Source: Glycomyces sp. YM15 (GTDB lineage Bacteria > Actinomycetota > Actinomycetes > Mycobacteriales > Micromonosporaceae). Taken from it: a DNA stretch of 64,000 bases. Under the pieces are notes generated by a model. That model was not told the DNA's origin and ran no database searches. It was given only the letters and a program-made list of their open reading frames with translations. This document shows positions 1-9,138 of the stretch, piece after piece. The position numbers and the translations under genes were made by a program. How positions within the stretch are numbered: the stretch's first letter is position 1; each line of letters starts with the position of its first letter. The DNA lies in the NCBI RefSeq assembly GCF_016918015.1, contig NZ_JAERMK010000019.1, positions 53,828 through 117,827 of the forward strand, read 5' to 3'.

Positions 1-3000
1 CGAAGTCTTCCCGCAGGTGACCGAGCGGCTCGGCGCGTCGCCCGAGGGCGGTCTGCGTTGCGAAATCGAGCATGTCGACGGAACGATGAACGCCCTGGAA
101 CGCGGTAGGGCACTCGAATGGCTGAAGTCCGACCCCGGCGAGGGGACCGCCCGGATCCTCTCCAACGCCCGATGCCTGTCCGAAGGAGTGGACGTCCCGG
201 CGCTCGACGCGGTCCTGTTCCTACACCCGCGCAACTCGGTCATCGATATCATCCAGGCCGTGGGCCGCGTCATGAGGCGAGCTTCAGGGAAGGAGTACGG
301 CTACATCATCCTCCCCGTCGCCGTTCCGGAAGGCATTCCTCCGAACGAGGCCCTCGACGACAACGAGCGCTACCGGACCGTGTGGCAAGTTCTCAACGCC
401 CTTCGCTCCCATGACGATCGATTCAACGCCGAAGTCAACCGGATCGGACTCGGCAAGTCCCGTTCCGATCGGATCAAGATCGGCCACATCGCCGACGACC
501 ACGACTCGGGCGACCTCGGGAATCTCGTGCGGGTGGCCCGGGACGGCATCCCGTCGGTCGAAGAGTGGCGCAACGCCATCTACGCGCGAATCGTGCAGAA
601 GGTCGGCACGCGGGCATATTGGAAGGAATGGGCCAAGGACATAGCGGCCATCGCGGGCAGCCACATGACCCGCATCCGAAACGCCCTCGACCTCCCGGGC
701 AAGCGAGGGGTGTTCGACTCGTTCGTCGCAGCACTGCGCTCGAACCTCAACCCCTCCATCTCAGAGCTTGATGCAATCGAAATGCTGGCTCAGCATCTGA
801 TCACGAAACCGGTCTTCGACGCCCTTTTCGACCAGTACGAGTTCGCAGCCCACAACCCGGTCTCCGCGGCCATGGAGACCGTGCTCGAAGCTTTGGACGA
901 CCAGGCCCTGGACTCCGAGCGCGACACGCTCAAAAGGTTCTACGAGCAAGTCCGGGCTCGCATCGAAGGCATCAACAACCCTGAGGGGCGTCAGAAGATC
1001 CTGCTGGAGCTCTACGAGCAGTTCTTCAAGAGCGCCATGCCGGAGGTGTCCGATCGACTCGGCATCGTCTACACCCCGGTCGAAGTCGTGGATTTCATCC
1101 TCCACCTCACCGATCAAGCCCTGCGGAAGTACCTCGGCGCCTCACTGAGCGACGAAGGGGTCCAGGTCATCGATCCGTTCGCGGGCACCGGCTCATTCCT
1201 CGTCAGGCTGCTCCAGTCGGGGCTCGTCCGCCCCGAGGATCTCGTCAGGAAGTACGGCAGTGAACTGCACGCGAACGAGATCGTCCTGCTCGCCTACTAC
1301 ATCGCCGCCGTCAACATCGAGGAGGCGTTCCACAGCAGGTCCGCGGAAGCGGGGTACCGGCCGTTCGACGGCATGGTCTTGACCGACACGTTCCAGCTCT
1401 ACGAGAGCCGGCCTGAGGCTGCGGAGGGTGTGCTCGGCGGCAACACCGAACGCGCGGTGCGCCAGCAGAGCGTCCGCATCATCGTCGTCATCGGCAATCC
1501 GCCGTACTCCGTCGGCCAGAACAACCAGAACGACCGCAACCAGAACCTGAAGTACCCCGAGCTCGACCGGCGCATCCGCGAGACATACGTGGCCAGGTCG
1601 ACCGCCACCAACAAGAACTCGCTCTATGACTCGTACGTGCGCGCGCTGCGCTGGGCGAGCGACCGGATCGAGGACGACGGCGTGATCTGCCTCGTCCTGA
1701 ACAACGGGTTCATCGACGGGAACACCGCCGCAGGGCTGCGCCGCACCCTCACCGAGGAGTTCGACGCGATCTACTGCTTCAACCTCCGAGGAAATCAGCG
1801 GACCGCCGGCGAGCTCTCGAAGAAGGAGGGCGGCAAGATCTTCGGTTCGAGCAGCCGGGCGGGAATCGCGGTGCTCCTGCTCGTCAAAGGCGGCAGTGCG
1901 GCTGAAGGCGAAGCGTGCCGCATCTTCTACAGGGACGTGGGCGACTACCACAGTCGAGGTCGGAAGCTTGAGATACTCGAACACGAGGTCACCCGTCTCA
2001 GCTACAGAGGGCTGGACGCGCTGGATTGGCAACTAATCGAAGCAGACGAGGTCGGTGACTGGATCAATCAGAGGGATAAGCGGTTCCGGACATTCCGGCC
2101 TGCCGGAAGCAGGGCCGCCGTGGAAGACGCGACACCTATCTTCCAAACGATCACTCCGGGGCTGCAGACAAACCGAGACTCATGGGTATACGGCTACTCC
2201 GAAGGGAAGATCGTAGAAAACGTTCGATCGATGATTGACTTCTACAACAGCGAAACCACAAGACTTACGAATCTTATGCCTACGCATGACGATTCGACGG
2301 CAGAACGGGCGCCGCGAGCCGCTGATCTGGTCGACGGGAATTCCAGACGAATCAGCTGGTCTTCCAGCCTGCTCACAAAGGCGGTGCAGGGAAAAGGACT
2401 CGAGTTTGACTCAAGAAACGTTAACGTGGGGATCTACCGTCCGTTCAACAGGCAGGTCGTCTACTTCAACCACGACCTCAACCATCGAGTCGGACAGCTG
2501 CCGCAAGTGTTCCCGGGCATTTCGCACCAGAATTGCGGCTTCTACATCACCGGCGCAGGCTCTGAGGAGCCGTTCTCGGTACTTGCCGTCGATGCAGTCC
2601 CAGATCTTCATGCGGTGGGGACCAAGAGCGTCGGCCCTCTCTTCGCCCGCTACACCTATCACCGTGTAGATCCCGACACCCTGATACTTGCCGATAGCTG
2701 CGAGGGTCACGTGCGGACGGACAACATCACCGATGCCGCTCTCAGGGACTACCGGGAGACCTACCGAGACGTTTCGATCTCGAAGGACGACATCTTCCAC
2801 TACGTCTACGGCATCCTGCACTCGCCGAGCTACCGGTCGGAGTTCGAAGCGGACCTTCGAAAGTCGCTGCCCAGAATTCCCAAAGTCATGCGGTTCCACG
2901 AGTTCGCCCGCTTGGGCAGTCGGCTCATGAGGCTGCACCTCGCTTACGAGACGGTCGAACCGTGCTCTCGCATCCGGGAGATCGTAAGTGCGACCGCCAC

Positions 3001-3337
3001 GGTCGACCCTGGGGACCTCTATCGCGTCGACCGCAAGATGCGATTCGCGTCCAGGCAGGATCGCACCCGGATCGTCTACAACTCCCACGTCACACTTGCC
3101 GACATCCCGGAAGCCGCTTACCGCTACCAGATCGGCTCGCGTTCGGCCGTCGAGTGGATCATGGACCGCTACTACGTCCGGACCGACAAGGCGAGCGGCA
3201 TCGTCAACGACCCCAACGACTGGTCCGAGGATCCGCGCTACATCATCGACCTGCTCAAAAGGATAGTGACCGTGAGCCTGGAGACCATGAAGATCGTCGA
3301 CGCGCTTCCCGCGCTCGAGATCCTTCCGGACCAATAA
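1..3337 (+). CDS. Type ISP restriction-modification enzyme (helicase end, methylase, target recognition), 5' truncated
   Basis: The frame is open from base 2, so the gene begins upstream; a GTG at 17 is internal. Visible order: end of a superfamily 2 helicase with motif VI (QAVGRVMRR, about residue 80 from base 17), a helical coupler, then a gamma-type N6-adenine methylase with the SAM motif DPFAGTG (about residue 386) and catalytic NPPY (about 493), then a long C-terminal target-recognition region. This order is that of single-polypeptide Type ISP enzymes (LlaGI/LlaBIII class, about 1,600 aa), whose missing N-terminus holds an Mrr-like nuclease and helicase domain 1. Such enzymes cut unmethylated foreign DNA after head-on translocation. 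It faces mcrBC tail to tail, forming a defence cluster. A DISARM-like helicase-methylase is a less likely alternative. Confidence 0.85.
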   Translation, partial: EVFPQVTERLGASPEGGLRCEIEHVDGTMNALERGRALEWLKSDPGEGTARILSNARCLSEGVDVPALDAVLFLHPRNSVIDIIQAVGRVMRRASGKEYGYIILPVAVPEGIPPNEALDDNERYRTVWQVLNALRSHDDRFNAEVNRIGLGKSRSDRIKIGHIADDHDSGDLGNLVRVARDGIPSVEEWRNAIYARIVQKVGTRAYWKEWAKDIAAIAGSHMTRIRNALDLPGKRGVFDSFVAALRSNLNPSISELDAIEMLAQHLITKPVFDALFDQYEFAAHNPVSAAMETVLEALDDQALDSERDTLKRFYEQVRARIEGINNPEGRQKILLELYEQFFKSAMPEVSDRLGIVYTPVEVVDFILHLTDQALRKYLGASLSDEGVQVIDPFAGTGSFLVRLLQSGLVRPEDLVRKYGSELHANEIVLLAYYIAAVNIEEAFHSRSAEAGYRPFDGMVLTDTFQLYESRPEAAEGVLGGNTERAVRQQSVRIIVVIGNPPYSVGQNNQNDRNQNLKYPELDRRIRETYVARSTATNKNSLYDSYVRALRWASDRIEDDGVICLVLNNGFIDGNTAAGLRRTLTEEFDAIYCFNLRGNQRTAGELSKKEGGKIFGSSSRAGIAVLLLVKGGSAAEGEACRIFYRDVGDYHSRGRKLEILEHEVTRLSYRGLDALDWQLIEADEVGDWINQRDKRFRTFRPAGSRAAVEDATPIFQTITPGLQTNRDSWVYGYSEGKIVENVRSMIDFYNSETTRLTNLMPTHDDSTAERAPRAADLVDGNSRRISWSSSLLTKAVQGKGLEFDSRNVNVGIYRPFNRQVVYFNHDLNHRVGQLPQVFPGISHQNCGFYITGAGSEEPFSVLAVDAVPDLHAVGTKSVGPLFARYTYHRVDPDTLILADSCEGHVRTDNITDAALRDYRETYRDVSISKDDIFHYVYGILHSPSYRSEFEADLRKSLPRIPKVMRFHEFARLGSRLMRLHLAYETVEPCSRIREIVSATATVDPGDLYRVDRKMRFASRQDRTRIVYNSHVTLADIPEAAYRYQIGSRSAVEWIMDRYYVRTDKASGIVNDPNDWSEDPRYIIDLLKRIVTVSLETMKIVDALPALEILPDQ

Positions 3338-4555
3338 GACACCGGATGCTCTAGCGTTTGCCCTGGTGGTGGAAGCGGCCCTTGAGGAACGGTCGAGCAG
3401 TTCCACGGCGAGCTGGGCGATCGTTCGAAGGATCGCTGTCGGCGGGGCGGCGAGATCGAGCGGGAACCGGAAGATGCGGATGGGGGAGTTCCGGATGCTC
3501 AGCCATTCGGGATCCTGCAAGCCGTGGGCGTACACCAGGCAACCGGTCGTCGCACCGAGCGCGGTGCAGTACGACACGATCTGGAAGTGATCGCCGTTCG
3601 TTCCTCGCCTGTCCTGGAACTTGTACTTGGCGTCGACGACCGCATTCGGTGCTCCGTCGACGGAGACGACCATGTCAGCTCTGATTCGGACGGTCCGCTG
3701 ATCATCGAGGTGGCCGTTGAACTGGTCGTCGACCCGACCTCGGAAGCGAGCGAACGACTCTCGCAGCGCTACGGTCACGAACTCCTCGAAGACCTGGTGC
3801 ACCGGGACCACGAACGACGCCACGTTCAAACCGCCCGAGCTGGTCTCTGAGGATTGGTGGCGAAGCACGATTTCCGCGATCCGGAGCGCATCGGTGTAAT
3901 GGGCGTTGAGTCGCGTGGGCGACCAGGCCTGGTCCGACGTCACGCCGGCCAGGTAGCTGGCCTCACGAAGGCGCGCATCGAGACGGGCGATCCGCGCCGG
4001 AATCCCGTCGGGAAGCCTCGGGACGCGGGCCATGCTCCGCAACGCGGTCTTGAGCAACCGATTCTCGAACACGTCGGTCGAGTACTCGTCGTGTCGCACT
4101 TCCAAGGGGAACGACTGCCCGGGACGGGCGGCGATCTGGTCGGCCACCCTCAGGCGGCCCCGGACCAGCGGCAATGTGGAGTCGACGGCCGCATAGCCCC
4201 GGATCGGTCCGCGAGCCAGCGCGCGCTCCGAGTACCGGACCAGCGACTCGGCCAGTGCAGGCCAGAGATCGTCCTCAGCAGTGCCGGGTGCGTCCTCGGG
4301 AAGGAAATTTGGGTTCTTGGCGTACCCGAGCAGGAACAGCAGCCGCGAGATGCCCATCTTCGGCTTCACTTGGACGTCCAGGTCGCCGATGCGAACCGCG
4401 CCCACCTTGCCGGTGCCGCTCAGCCGCCACCGTCCACCCGACTCGGGTGCGATCTTGACGAGTCCGGTTGCCGAAAGCGCGGCAGCGGTGCCGTGATCGA
4501 TGGCGCGGACCACGGGCTCCTTCTGGAATTCGCCCAGCACCACGGGTTCGGTCAC
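2411..4555 (-). CDS. mcrC: McrC-like subunit of a Type IV restriction system, with antisense read-through C-terminus
   Basis: The start overlaps the mcrB stop by 4 bases (ATGA), so the two are translationally coupled. The first 400 residues look like McrC: an N-terminal partner-binding region and a C-terminal PD-(D/E)xK nuclease core with VDAKYKF preceded by an acidic strand, then LVYAHG. McrC binds the McrB ring and cleaves DNA carrying modified cytosine. The family normally ends near the residues LAVELLDRS (about 3400). Here the frame does not stop and continues about 300 residues antisense to the Type ISP gene. A stop (TAG on the minus strand, 3351-3353) exists one frame over, so a one-base indel or a lost stop is likely; the functional part is about 3351-4555. 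Confidence 0.75.
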   Translation of the reverse strand: MTEPVVLGEFQKEPVVRAIDHGTAAALSATGLVKIAPESGGRWRLSGTGKVGAVRIGDLDVQVKPKMGISRLLFLLGYAKNPNFLPEDAPGTAEDDLWPALAESLVRYSERALARGPIRGYAAVDSTLPLVRGRLRVADQIAARPGQSFPLEVRHDEYSTDVFENRLLKTALRSMARVPRLPDGIPARIARLDARLREASYLAGVTSDQAWSPTRLNAHYTDALRIAEIVLRHQSSETSSGGLNVASFVVPVHQVFEEFVTVALRESFARFRGRVDDQFNGHLDDQRTVRIRADMVVSVDGAPNAVVDAKYKFQDRRGTNGDHFQIVSYCTALGATTGCLVYAHGLQDPEWLSIRNSPIRIFRFPLDLAAPPTAILRTIAQLAVELLDRSSRAASTTRANARASGVLLVRKDLERGKRVDDLHGLQAHGHYPFEQVDDVARILGPVVGVVDDAARLVGPDVVAVHDPLDGRTRADLVAVSGFRDVGKCDVGVVDDPGAILPGRESHLAVDAIEVPRVDRGGRTYDLPDARARFDRLVSEVQPHEPTAQAGELVEPHDFGNSGQRLSKVRFELRPVARRVQDAVDVVEDVVLRDRNVSVGLPVVPESGIGDVVRPHVTLAAIGKYQGVGIYTVIGVAGEERADALGPHRMKIWDCIDGKYRERLLRACAGDVEAAILVRNAREHLRQLSDSMVEVVVEVDDLPVERTVDPHVNVS

Positions 4556-6786
4556 GTCGAAGGACGCTCCTCGGCCGCGTCGGGGCGCACCGCCACACCG
4601 GCTGTTCGCCTGATGGTTTCGAGCCCGAACCGGTCGTGAATGTCGGCGCGGCTGAACCTGCCGTGGAAATGCTCCTCCAGCAGCGGCAGCAGATCATGCC
4701 GCCATATCCTCTCGAGCCCGGCGTCGGTTCCGGCATCGGAGCGCATGAGATACGAAGGACCGATCTTGAAATCGTGGTCCGACTCGGGGATCGCCGCATT
4801 CAGGGCCTGCAACAGCGCGGGACGGGGATCTCCGGAACCGTTCGGTCCCAGCCATCGACTGAGCAGCTCCCGTACGGGCGGCACTTCGGGGTGCATCTCC
4901 TCGAACGCAAACCGTCGCCGGATCGCGGCGTCGAGCAGTGCGATCGACCGGTCGGCGGTGTTCATGGTGCCGATGACGTAGATGTTCTCCGGCAGCGAGA
5001 AAGACTCACCGGGCGAATACTGGAGGCGGACCGAGCGGTCCCGGTACTCCAGCAGGAAATAGAGCTCCCCGAACACCTTGGCCAGATGGGCGCGGTTCAT
5101 CTCGTCGATGATGAGCACGTGCGGACGCGGGTCATTGCGGGCCTTGCGGACCAGGTCGCGAAGCGGGCCGGGAGTCAGGACGAACCCGACCGATCCCTCC
5201 TCGGCAGGAGCCGGCCGGAAGCCTTCGACGAAGTCCTCATAGGCATAGGAGGGGTGGAACTGGACCAGTGTCACCGCGTCACGATCGGTGAGATGCTCGG
5301 CCAGTTCCTGAGCGAGAAAGGTCTTGCCGGTCCCCGGCGGTCCGTAGAGCACGACCTGCTTGCGGCTCTGGAGCAGTGAAATCAGGTCCCGCAGCCACGC
5401 CGCATCGAAATGAAGGCGTCCGGAAAGCCGTTGCAGCAGTTGAGGATCGAGAGGGTCGACCTCCGGTGTCTTCTCCTGCTCCTCCTCTGCCGAGTCGGCT
5501 TCGACACCCAGCAGCTGCGACAGCTCGGTCAGCTCACCTGAGATGTCGGCGATCCTGTCCGAGCGTTGGAGCTCGACCCGCAGCGATTGCGGGAGGTTGG
5601 GCAATGCGGTCGGCTTCTTGCTGTACCAGTCGACCTCGCGCCGCAGCTCCGAGCCAGACCCGGTGTCGATCGTCGGATCGCTCTTGAGCACACCGATCCA
5701 GACCTGGTCGCCGACGGCGGTCGCCACCAAGTCGTCCGGTTGCATCAGCGACCAGAACGAATGGATCTCCGTGGTCAGCGCGGCGCGCTCCGCGTAGTCG
5801 AGGTGGCCGTAGCCGCTTTCGACCGCGTTCCTGATCACCGCCCGGTCCGTTGTCATCTGAAGTGGACCGAGGCGGCCGCCAGGGAGGGTGACTATGCCCT
5901 GGTCCGTCCAACGCGAAGGTTCCGTGTCGCTGCCCTGGGGTGGACGTAGGAACCAGGCTCGCCGTTCCCCGCTGGGACGTATCGCCGTCCGCCAATCGTC
6001 CTTGAACGGGCGCTTGTAGAAGTCGATCCGATCCCCGTACTGCTGTTGCAGTCGCAGCGTGATCGCGAAGAGGTCTCGGTCGAGATCTTCGGTTGCCACC
6101 TCGTCGGGGAGCAGGCGATTGAAGGCGGCGCGGATCTTCCGTTTGTGCTCGACGTTGACGATCGGGAGGAACTGCTCAGGGAAGCCGAGATAGAGCAACG
6201 CTTCGGTCAGGGAGGGCATGCCTCCGGCGGTACGAACCCAATCGCGCCACTCCCAAGGATCTGCGATGATGTGCAACCGCTGATCCTCTGGCAGCTGAAA
6301 CCAGCCCATGAGCAGTTCCACTGCGTCGGACAGCCACTTCCAGAGCATCGTGTGCGCTCCGGTGCCGCCGTTCCAAGTCCCCTCTTGGAATGCCGCCAAG
6401 ACCTGGTCGGGCAGCTCGACACGGTTGTGCATCCAGCGGAGCACCGGCTCCACTCGGTCGACCTTGCTGCTCGGTTTGAGGTTGCCCTTGCTCAGCGGCA
6501 GCGCTTGCAGCGCCAGCAGTTCCGCCATGAGGAGCTTGGCGTCGTCCGAAGCATCGGCGAGCTGGCGTTCGAGTTTCTCGTGGAACCTGTCGCTGCCTTC
6601 GTCGGGCCGCTGGTTGTAGCAGCGGTGGAGTTCGCTGACCGTACGGAGGTTCCACAGCGGTCTACCTGGGGCAAACAGCGACTCCCCTTGGCCGAAGCCG
6701 AGGTCGATGTAGGCACGGCCGACCGCGCGAACGCTGTCGTCGTCGCGGGCCGGGATCAGGACATTGCTTGTCGAGGGGTCGATCAC
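4552..6786 (-). CDS. mcrB: McrB-like AAA+ GTPase subunit of a Type IV restriction system
   Basis: 744 aa. The C-terminal half is an AAA+ motor of the McrB clade: Walker A GPPGTGKT (about residue 481), Walker B LIIDEMNRA (about 557) and the McrB signature GTMNTADRS (about 607), followed by the arginine-finger region AIRRRFAFEEM. McrB assembles as a nucleotide-driven ring that recognises modified DNA and recruits McrC. The N-terminal half is helical, then has a beta-rich segment around residues 315-375 (HSFWSLMQPDDLVATAVGD) that resembles the EVE/PUA-like modified-base readers seen in other McrB proteins; this assignment is tentative. Start is GTG with a weak ribosome site. Upstream sequence is shared with the divergent 647-aa gene. 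Confidence 0.87.
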   Translation of the reverse strand: MIDPSTSNVLIPARDDDSVRAVGRAYIDLGFGQGESLFAPGRPLWNLRTVSELHRCYNQRPDEGSDRFHEKLERQLADASDDAKLLMAELLALQALPLSKGNLKPSSKVDRVEPVLRWMHNRVELPDQVLAAFQEGTWNGGTGAHTMLWKWLSDAVELLMGWFQLPEDQRLHIIADPWEWRDWVRTAGGMPSLTEALLYLGFPEQFLPIVNVEHKRKIRAAFNRLLPDEVATEDLDRDLFAITLRLQQQYGDRIDFYKRPFKDDWRTAIRPSGERRAWFLRPPQGSDTEPSRWTDQGIVTLPGGRLGPLQMTTDRAVIRNAVESGYGHLDYAERAALTTEIHSFWSLMQPDDLVATAVGDQVWIGVLKSDPTIDTGSGSELRREVDWYSKKPTALPNLPQSLRVELQRSDRIADISGELTELSQLLGVEADSAEEEQEKTPEVDPLDPQLLQRLSGRLHFDAAWLRDLISLLQSRKQVVLYGPPGTGKTFLAQELAEHLTDRDAVTLVQFHPSYAYEDFVEGFRPAPAEEGSVGFVLTPGPLRDLVRKARNDPRPHVLIIDEMNRAHLAKVFGELYFLLEYRDRSVRLQYSPGESFSLPENIYVIGTMNTADRSIALLDAAIRRRFAFEEMHPEVPPVRELLSRWLGPNGSGDPRPALLQALNAAIPESDHDFKIGPSYLMRSDAGTDAGLERIWRHDLLPLLEEHFHGRFSRADIHDRFGLETIRRTAGVAVRPDAAEERPST

Positions 6787-6940
6787 GAGCCAACCTTTCG
6801 GCTTCCGGTGCTCTCTGTCCTCATGCTACGTCCGTCCCTCGAAGCGGTCTCGCGGCCGGTCTCCGGGTAGGAGCGTCTCGCCCGGTCCAACCCCGGGGTA
6901 CCGACCTGGCCGGGGCTCGCGGAAGCGCGATACTGGGCCC

Positions 6941-8884
6941 ATGCAGTGGTACTACCCCGGTGGCGACGCCGACGAGTTCGAGCAGACGATCGAGATGCGC
7001 CTCAGACGGGCCGAGGTCTGGGCAGATGCCAACGGCCGCGTCTTCGACCCGGGTATGACGCGGGAGGCGCTCAAATTCCGCCACGAGAGCCGCGACGGCC
7101 GCCTCGGGTACTGGACCCCGGACCTGGTGCGGGAGTTCCTGACCGAGATCGTCCCCGAGCGCTTCACCGGCGGCATCGAGCACTACGCGCACGTCCCCGA
7201 GGCGCTGCGCACCTGGCTGCGGTTCCTCGAATACGCCGCCGCGCTCCACCCGCTCGGGTCGAGCGCGGACGCTCTGGAAGCGGCCGTGGACGAATGCGCC
7301 GAAGACTTCCCGTCCGCGTTCACCGACCCCGGCAACTGGGGACCGGCGCGGATCGCGGCGGAAGCCGCGCTCAGGTCCGGCATCGACCCGGCCTCGCCAG
7401 GCGGTTTCGAGCGGTTCAACGCCTTCATGATGGACGAGAACGTCCGCTACGACCGCGTAGCGAGCGCAACCGCCATAGCCCGGCAGGCCGCCCGGCAGGT
7501 CCGCAACGAACGCATGCCCGCACTTCCCGCGGCCGAACTGCCTGAGCCTCAACGAATTCCCGCGCTCGCGGGCGACGCCGCAGCCGTCCGCGGCGCGGCG
7601 GCCTTCCTCGACTGGCTCGGCGAAGGCCGAGCCATCACCCAGCGCGGCAACCTCCGCAAGGCGGACGCGGTCGCGCTCGTCCAGCTCATCGGCACCGGCG
7701 ACGACACCGAGAGTTTCACCAGCGCAACGGACCTGCCGGTCCTGAACTGGTACGTGGAACTCCTGCTCGGCACCGGTCTGGTACGGCGCGTCAAGCAGCG
7801 TCTCGTGCCCGTCGCCAAGAACGCGCGGCTCGCCCGCGACCCGCACGCGCTGCTGCTGGCGGCATGGGAGGCCGAGCCGCTGTGGCGGCCCCGGCAACCT
7901 GGCCTGCTCGCGCCGTCGCGTTCGGAAGAGCACTATTCCTTCCTCCGAATGCTCATCGAAGCGCTGCTCGGGACGAACGTGGCGCTTCCGGTCGCCGAGG
8001 TGAAGGAACGGATCGGTGCGGCAGCCTCCGGCGGCGACGACGGTCCCGACGGTCTCCGCCGCCTGGCCGTTTCATTGACACTCCACCCGGAGATCGACCA
8101 CGTTCTCACCGTGGTGCACCGGCTCGGCGCGGTCGGATTCGACGGGGAATGGGCACCCGACGAGTTCGGCCTCACCGACCCGGACGAGGAGGTGTCGGTC
8201 CGGCTCACCGAACTCGGTCGCGCCCTGGTGTGGGCCAAATGGCGCGAGGCTGGTCTGACCGCCCCGGTCGTAGGGGAGTTGACCGGGTGCCCGGCGGCGG
8301 TGATGCTGGTGAACGTCGTCGATTACTACGACGAGGACACCGGCGTCGAGGAGATCCGACGCTGGCTCGCCGCGAACGGCGACGATCCGGCCCCACTGCT
8401 GGAAGGGATCGCCGCGAACCCGTTCCGCTCCCGCCAGAGCGCCATGTTGGGCGCCGCCGCGGACGCGGTCGGCCCGGAGCTGCTCGACCGCGCAGGACAG
8501 GACCGTCGTCTGGCGCCGATCGCACTGATGCTCAACGGTCTCCGGGGACGCGTCGATCTTGAAGCGCTGATGGCGGGAACCGAGGCCGAGCGTGCCCAGT
8601 CGGCGCTCGGCATCGCCGAGCAGATCCTGGAAATGGTCGAAACCCTCGGGCCGGAGGGGTACGTCGAGTCTATGGAGGACATGCCGCGCGAAGCGCGGGA
8701 GGGAATGGCGCGACTGATCGCCGAGAGCGGCCACCCCGACCAATGGCTGGTCGACTTGTTCGCTGCGGAGATCGTGCCGCTCATGGCCGGTCCGGGAGCG
8801 CGCCGCCGGGCCGGCCTGGAGGATGCCCGCAACCGGGCCAAGCACCTGAAGCGCAAGAAGAAGCGCCCGAAGCGCCGACGCTGA
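6941..8884 (+). CDS. Conserved actinobacterial protein of unknown function
   Basis: 647 aa. No catalytic motif recognised. The protein is mostly helical and acidic, begins MQWYYPGGDADEFEQ, and ends in a strongly basic tail (KRKKKRPKRRR) that could bind nucleic acid or be a C-terminal extension of a helical-repeat protein. The frame stays open upstream to 6764, but that would overlap the mcrB start; the ATG at 6941 was chosen because it starts the well-biased coding stretch and follows a TACTGG element by a few bases, consistent with a leaderless transcript. It is divergent from mcrBC, so a defence role is possible only by proximity. Similar-looking hypothetical proteins occur in streptomycetes, which argues for a housekeeping protein. 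Confidence 0.8.
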   Translation: MQWYYPGGDADEFEQTIEMRLRRAEVWADANGRVFDPGMTREALKFRHESRDGRLGYWTPDLVREFLTEIVPERFTGGIEHYAHVPEALRTWLRFLEYAAALHPLGSSADALEAAVDECAEDFPSAFTDPGNWGPARIAAEAALRSGIDPASPGGFERFNAFMMDENVRYDRVASATAIARQAARQVRNERMPALPAAELPEPQRIPALAGDAAAVRGAAAFLDWLGEGRAITQRGNLRKADAVALVQLIGTGDDTESFTSATDLPVLNWYVELLLGTGLVRRVKQRLVPVAKNARLARDPHALLLAAWEAEPLWRPRQPGLLAPSRSEEHYSFLRMLIEALLGTNVALPVAEVKERIGAAASGGDDGPDGLRRLAVSLTLHPEIDHVLTVVHRLGAVGFDGEWAPDEFGLTDPDEEVSVRLTELGRALVWAKWREAGLTAPVVGELTGCPAAVMLVNVVDYYDEDTGVEEIRRWLAANGDDPAPLLEGIAANPFRSRQSAMLGAAADAVGPELLDRAGQDRRLAPIALMLNGLRGRVDLEALMAGTEAERAQSALGIAEQILEMVETLGPEGYVESMEDMPREAREGMARLIAESGHPDQWLVDLFAAEIVPLMAGPGARRRAGLEDARNRAKHLKRKKKRPKRRR

Positions 8885-9040
8885 GAGCGCTGGAGTCCCA
8901 ACGCAGCGGCAAGGAGCGCACCCGCCGTTGCTGCGATCCGGCGCGTCGAACCGAGGGAACGAGGAGACGGCGGGTGTACCGGTGGCCAAGACGTGCAACC
9001 GGCTCGTCGGCCGGGGCACCGCCGAGGTACTCCAGGCGAT

Positions 9041-9070
9041 ACGCTCGGCCGGGAGATCCCGGCCGAGCGT
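9041..9070. terminator. Hairpin between convergent genes
   Basis: A 13-bp perfect stem (ACGCTCGGCCGGG and its complement) with a 4-base loop lies between the convergent 647-aa gene (ends 8884) and the acetyltransferase gene (ends 9139). No T-run follows on either strand, so it is a bidirectional hairpin-type terminator at best. The rest of 8885-9138 holds no gene that I can support. Confidence 0.55.
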
Positions 9071-9138
9071 CTACCGAACCTCGCCGCAAGCGGTACCCCA
9101 AGCTCAAGGTCGATGACGGGCACGCCCGGTCCGCGCTC

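Noticed and set aside
2411..3340. Antisense part of the McrC frame as a separate protein domain
   Set aside because: It lies opposite the well-supported Type ISP coding sequence and has no recognisable fold; high-GC antisense frames are commonly open.
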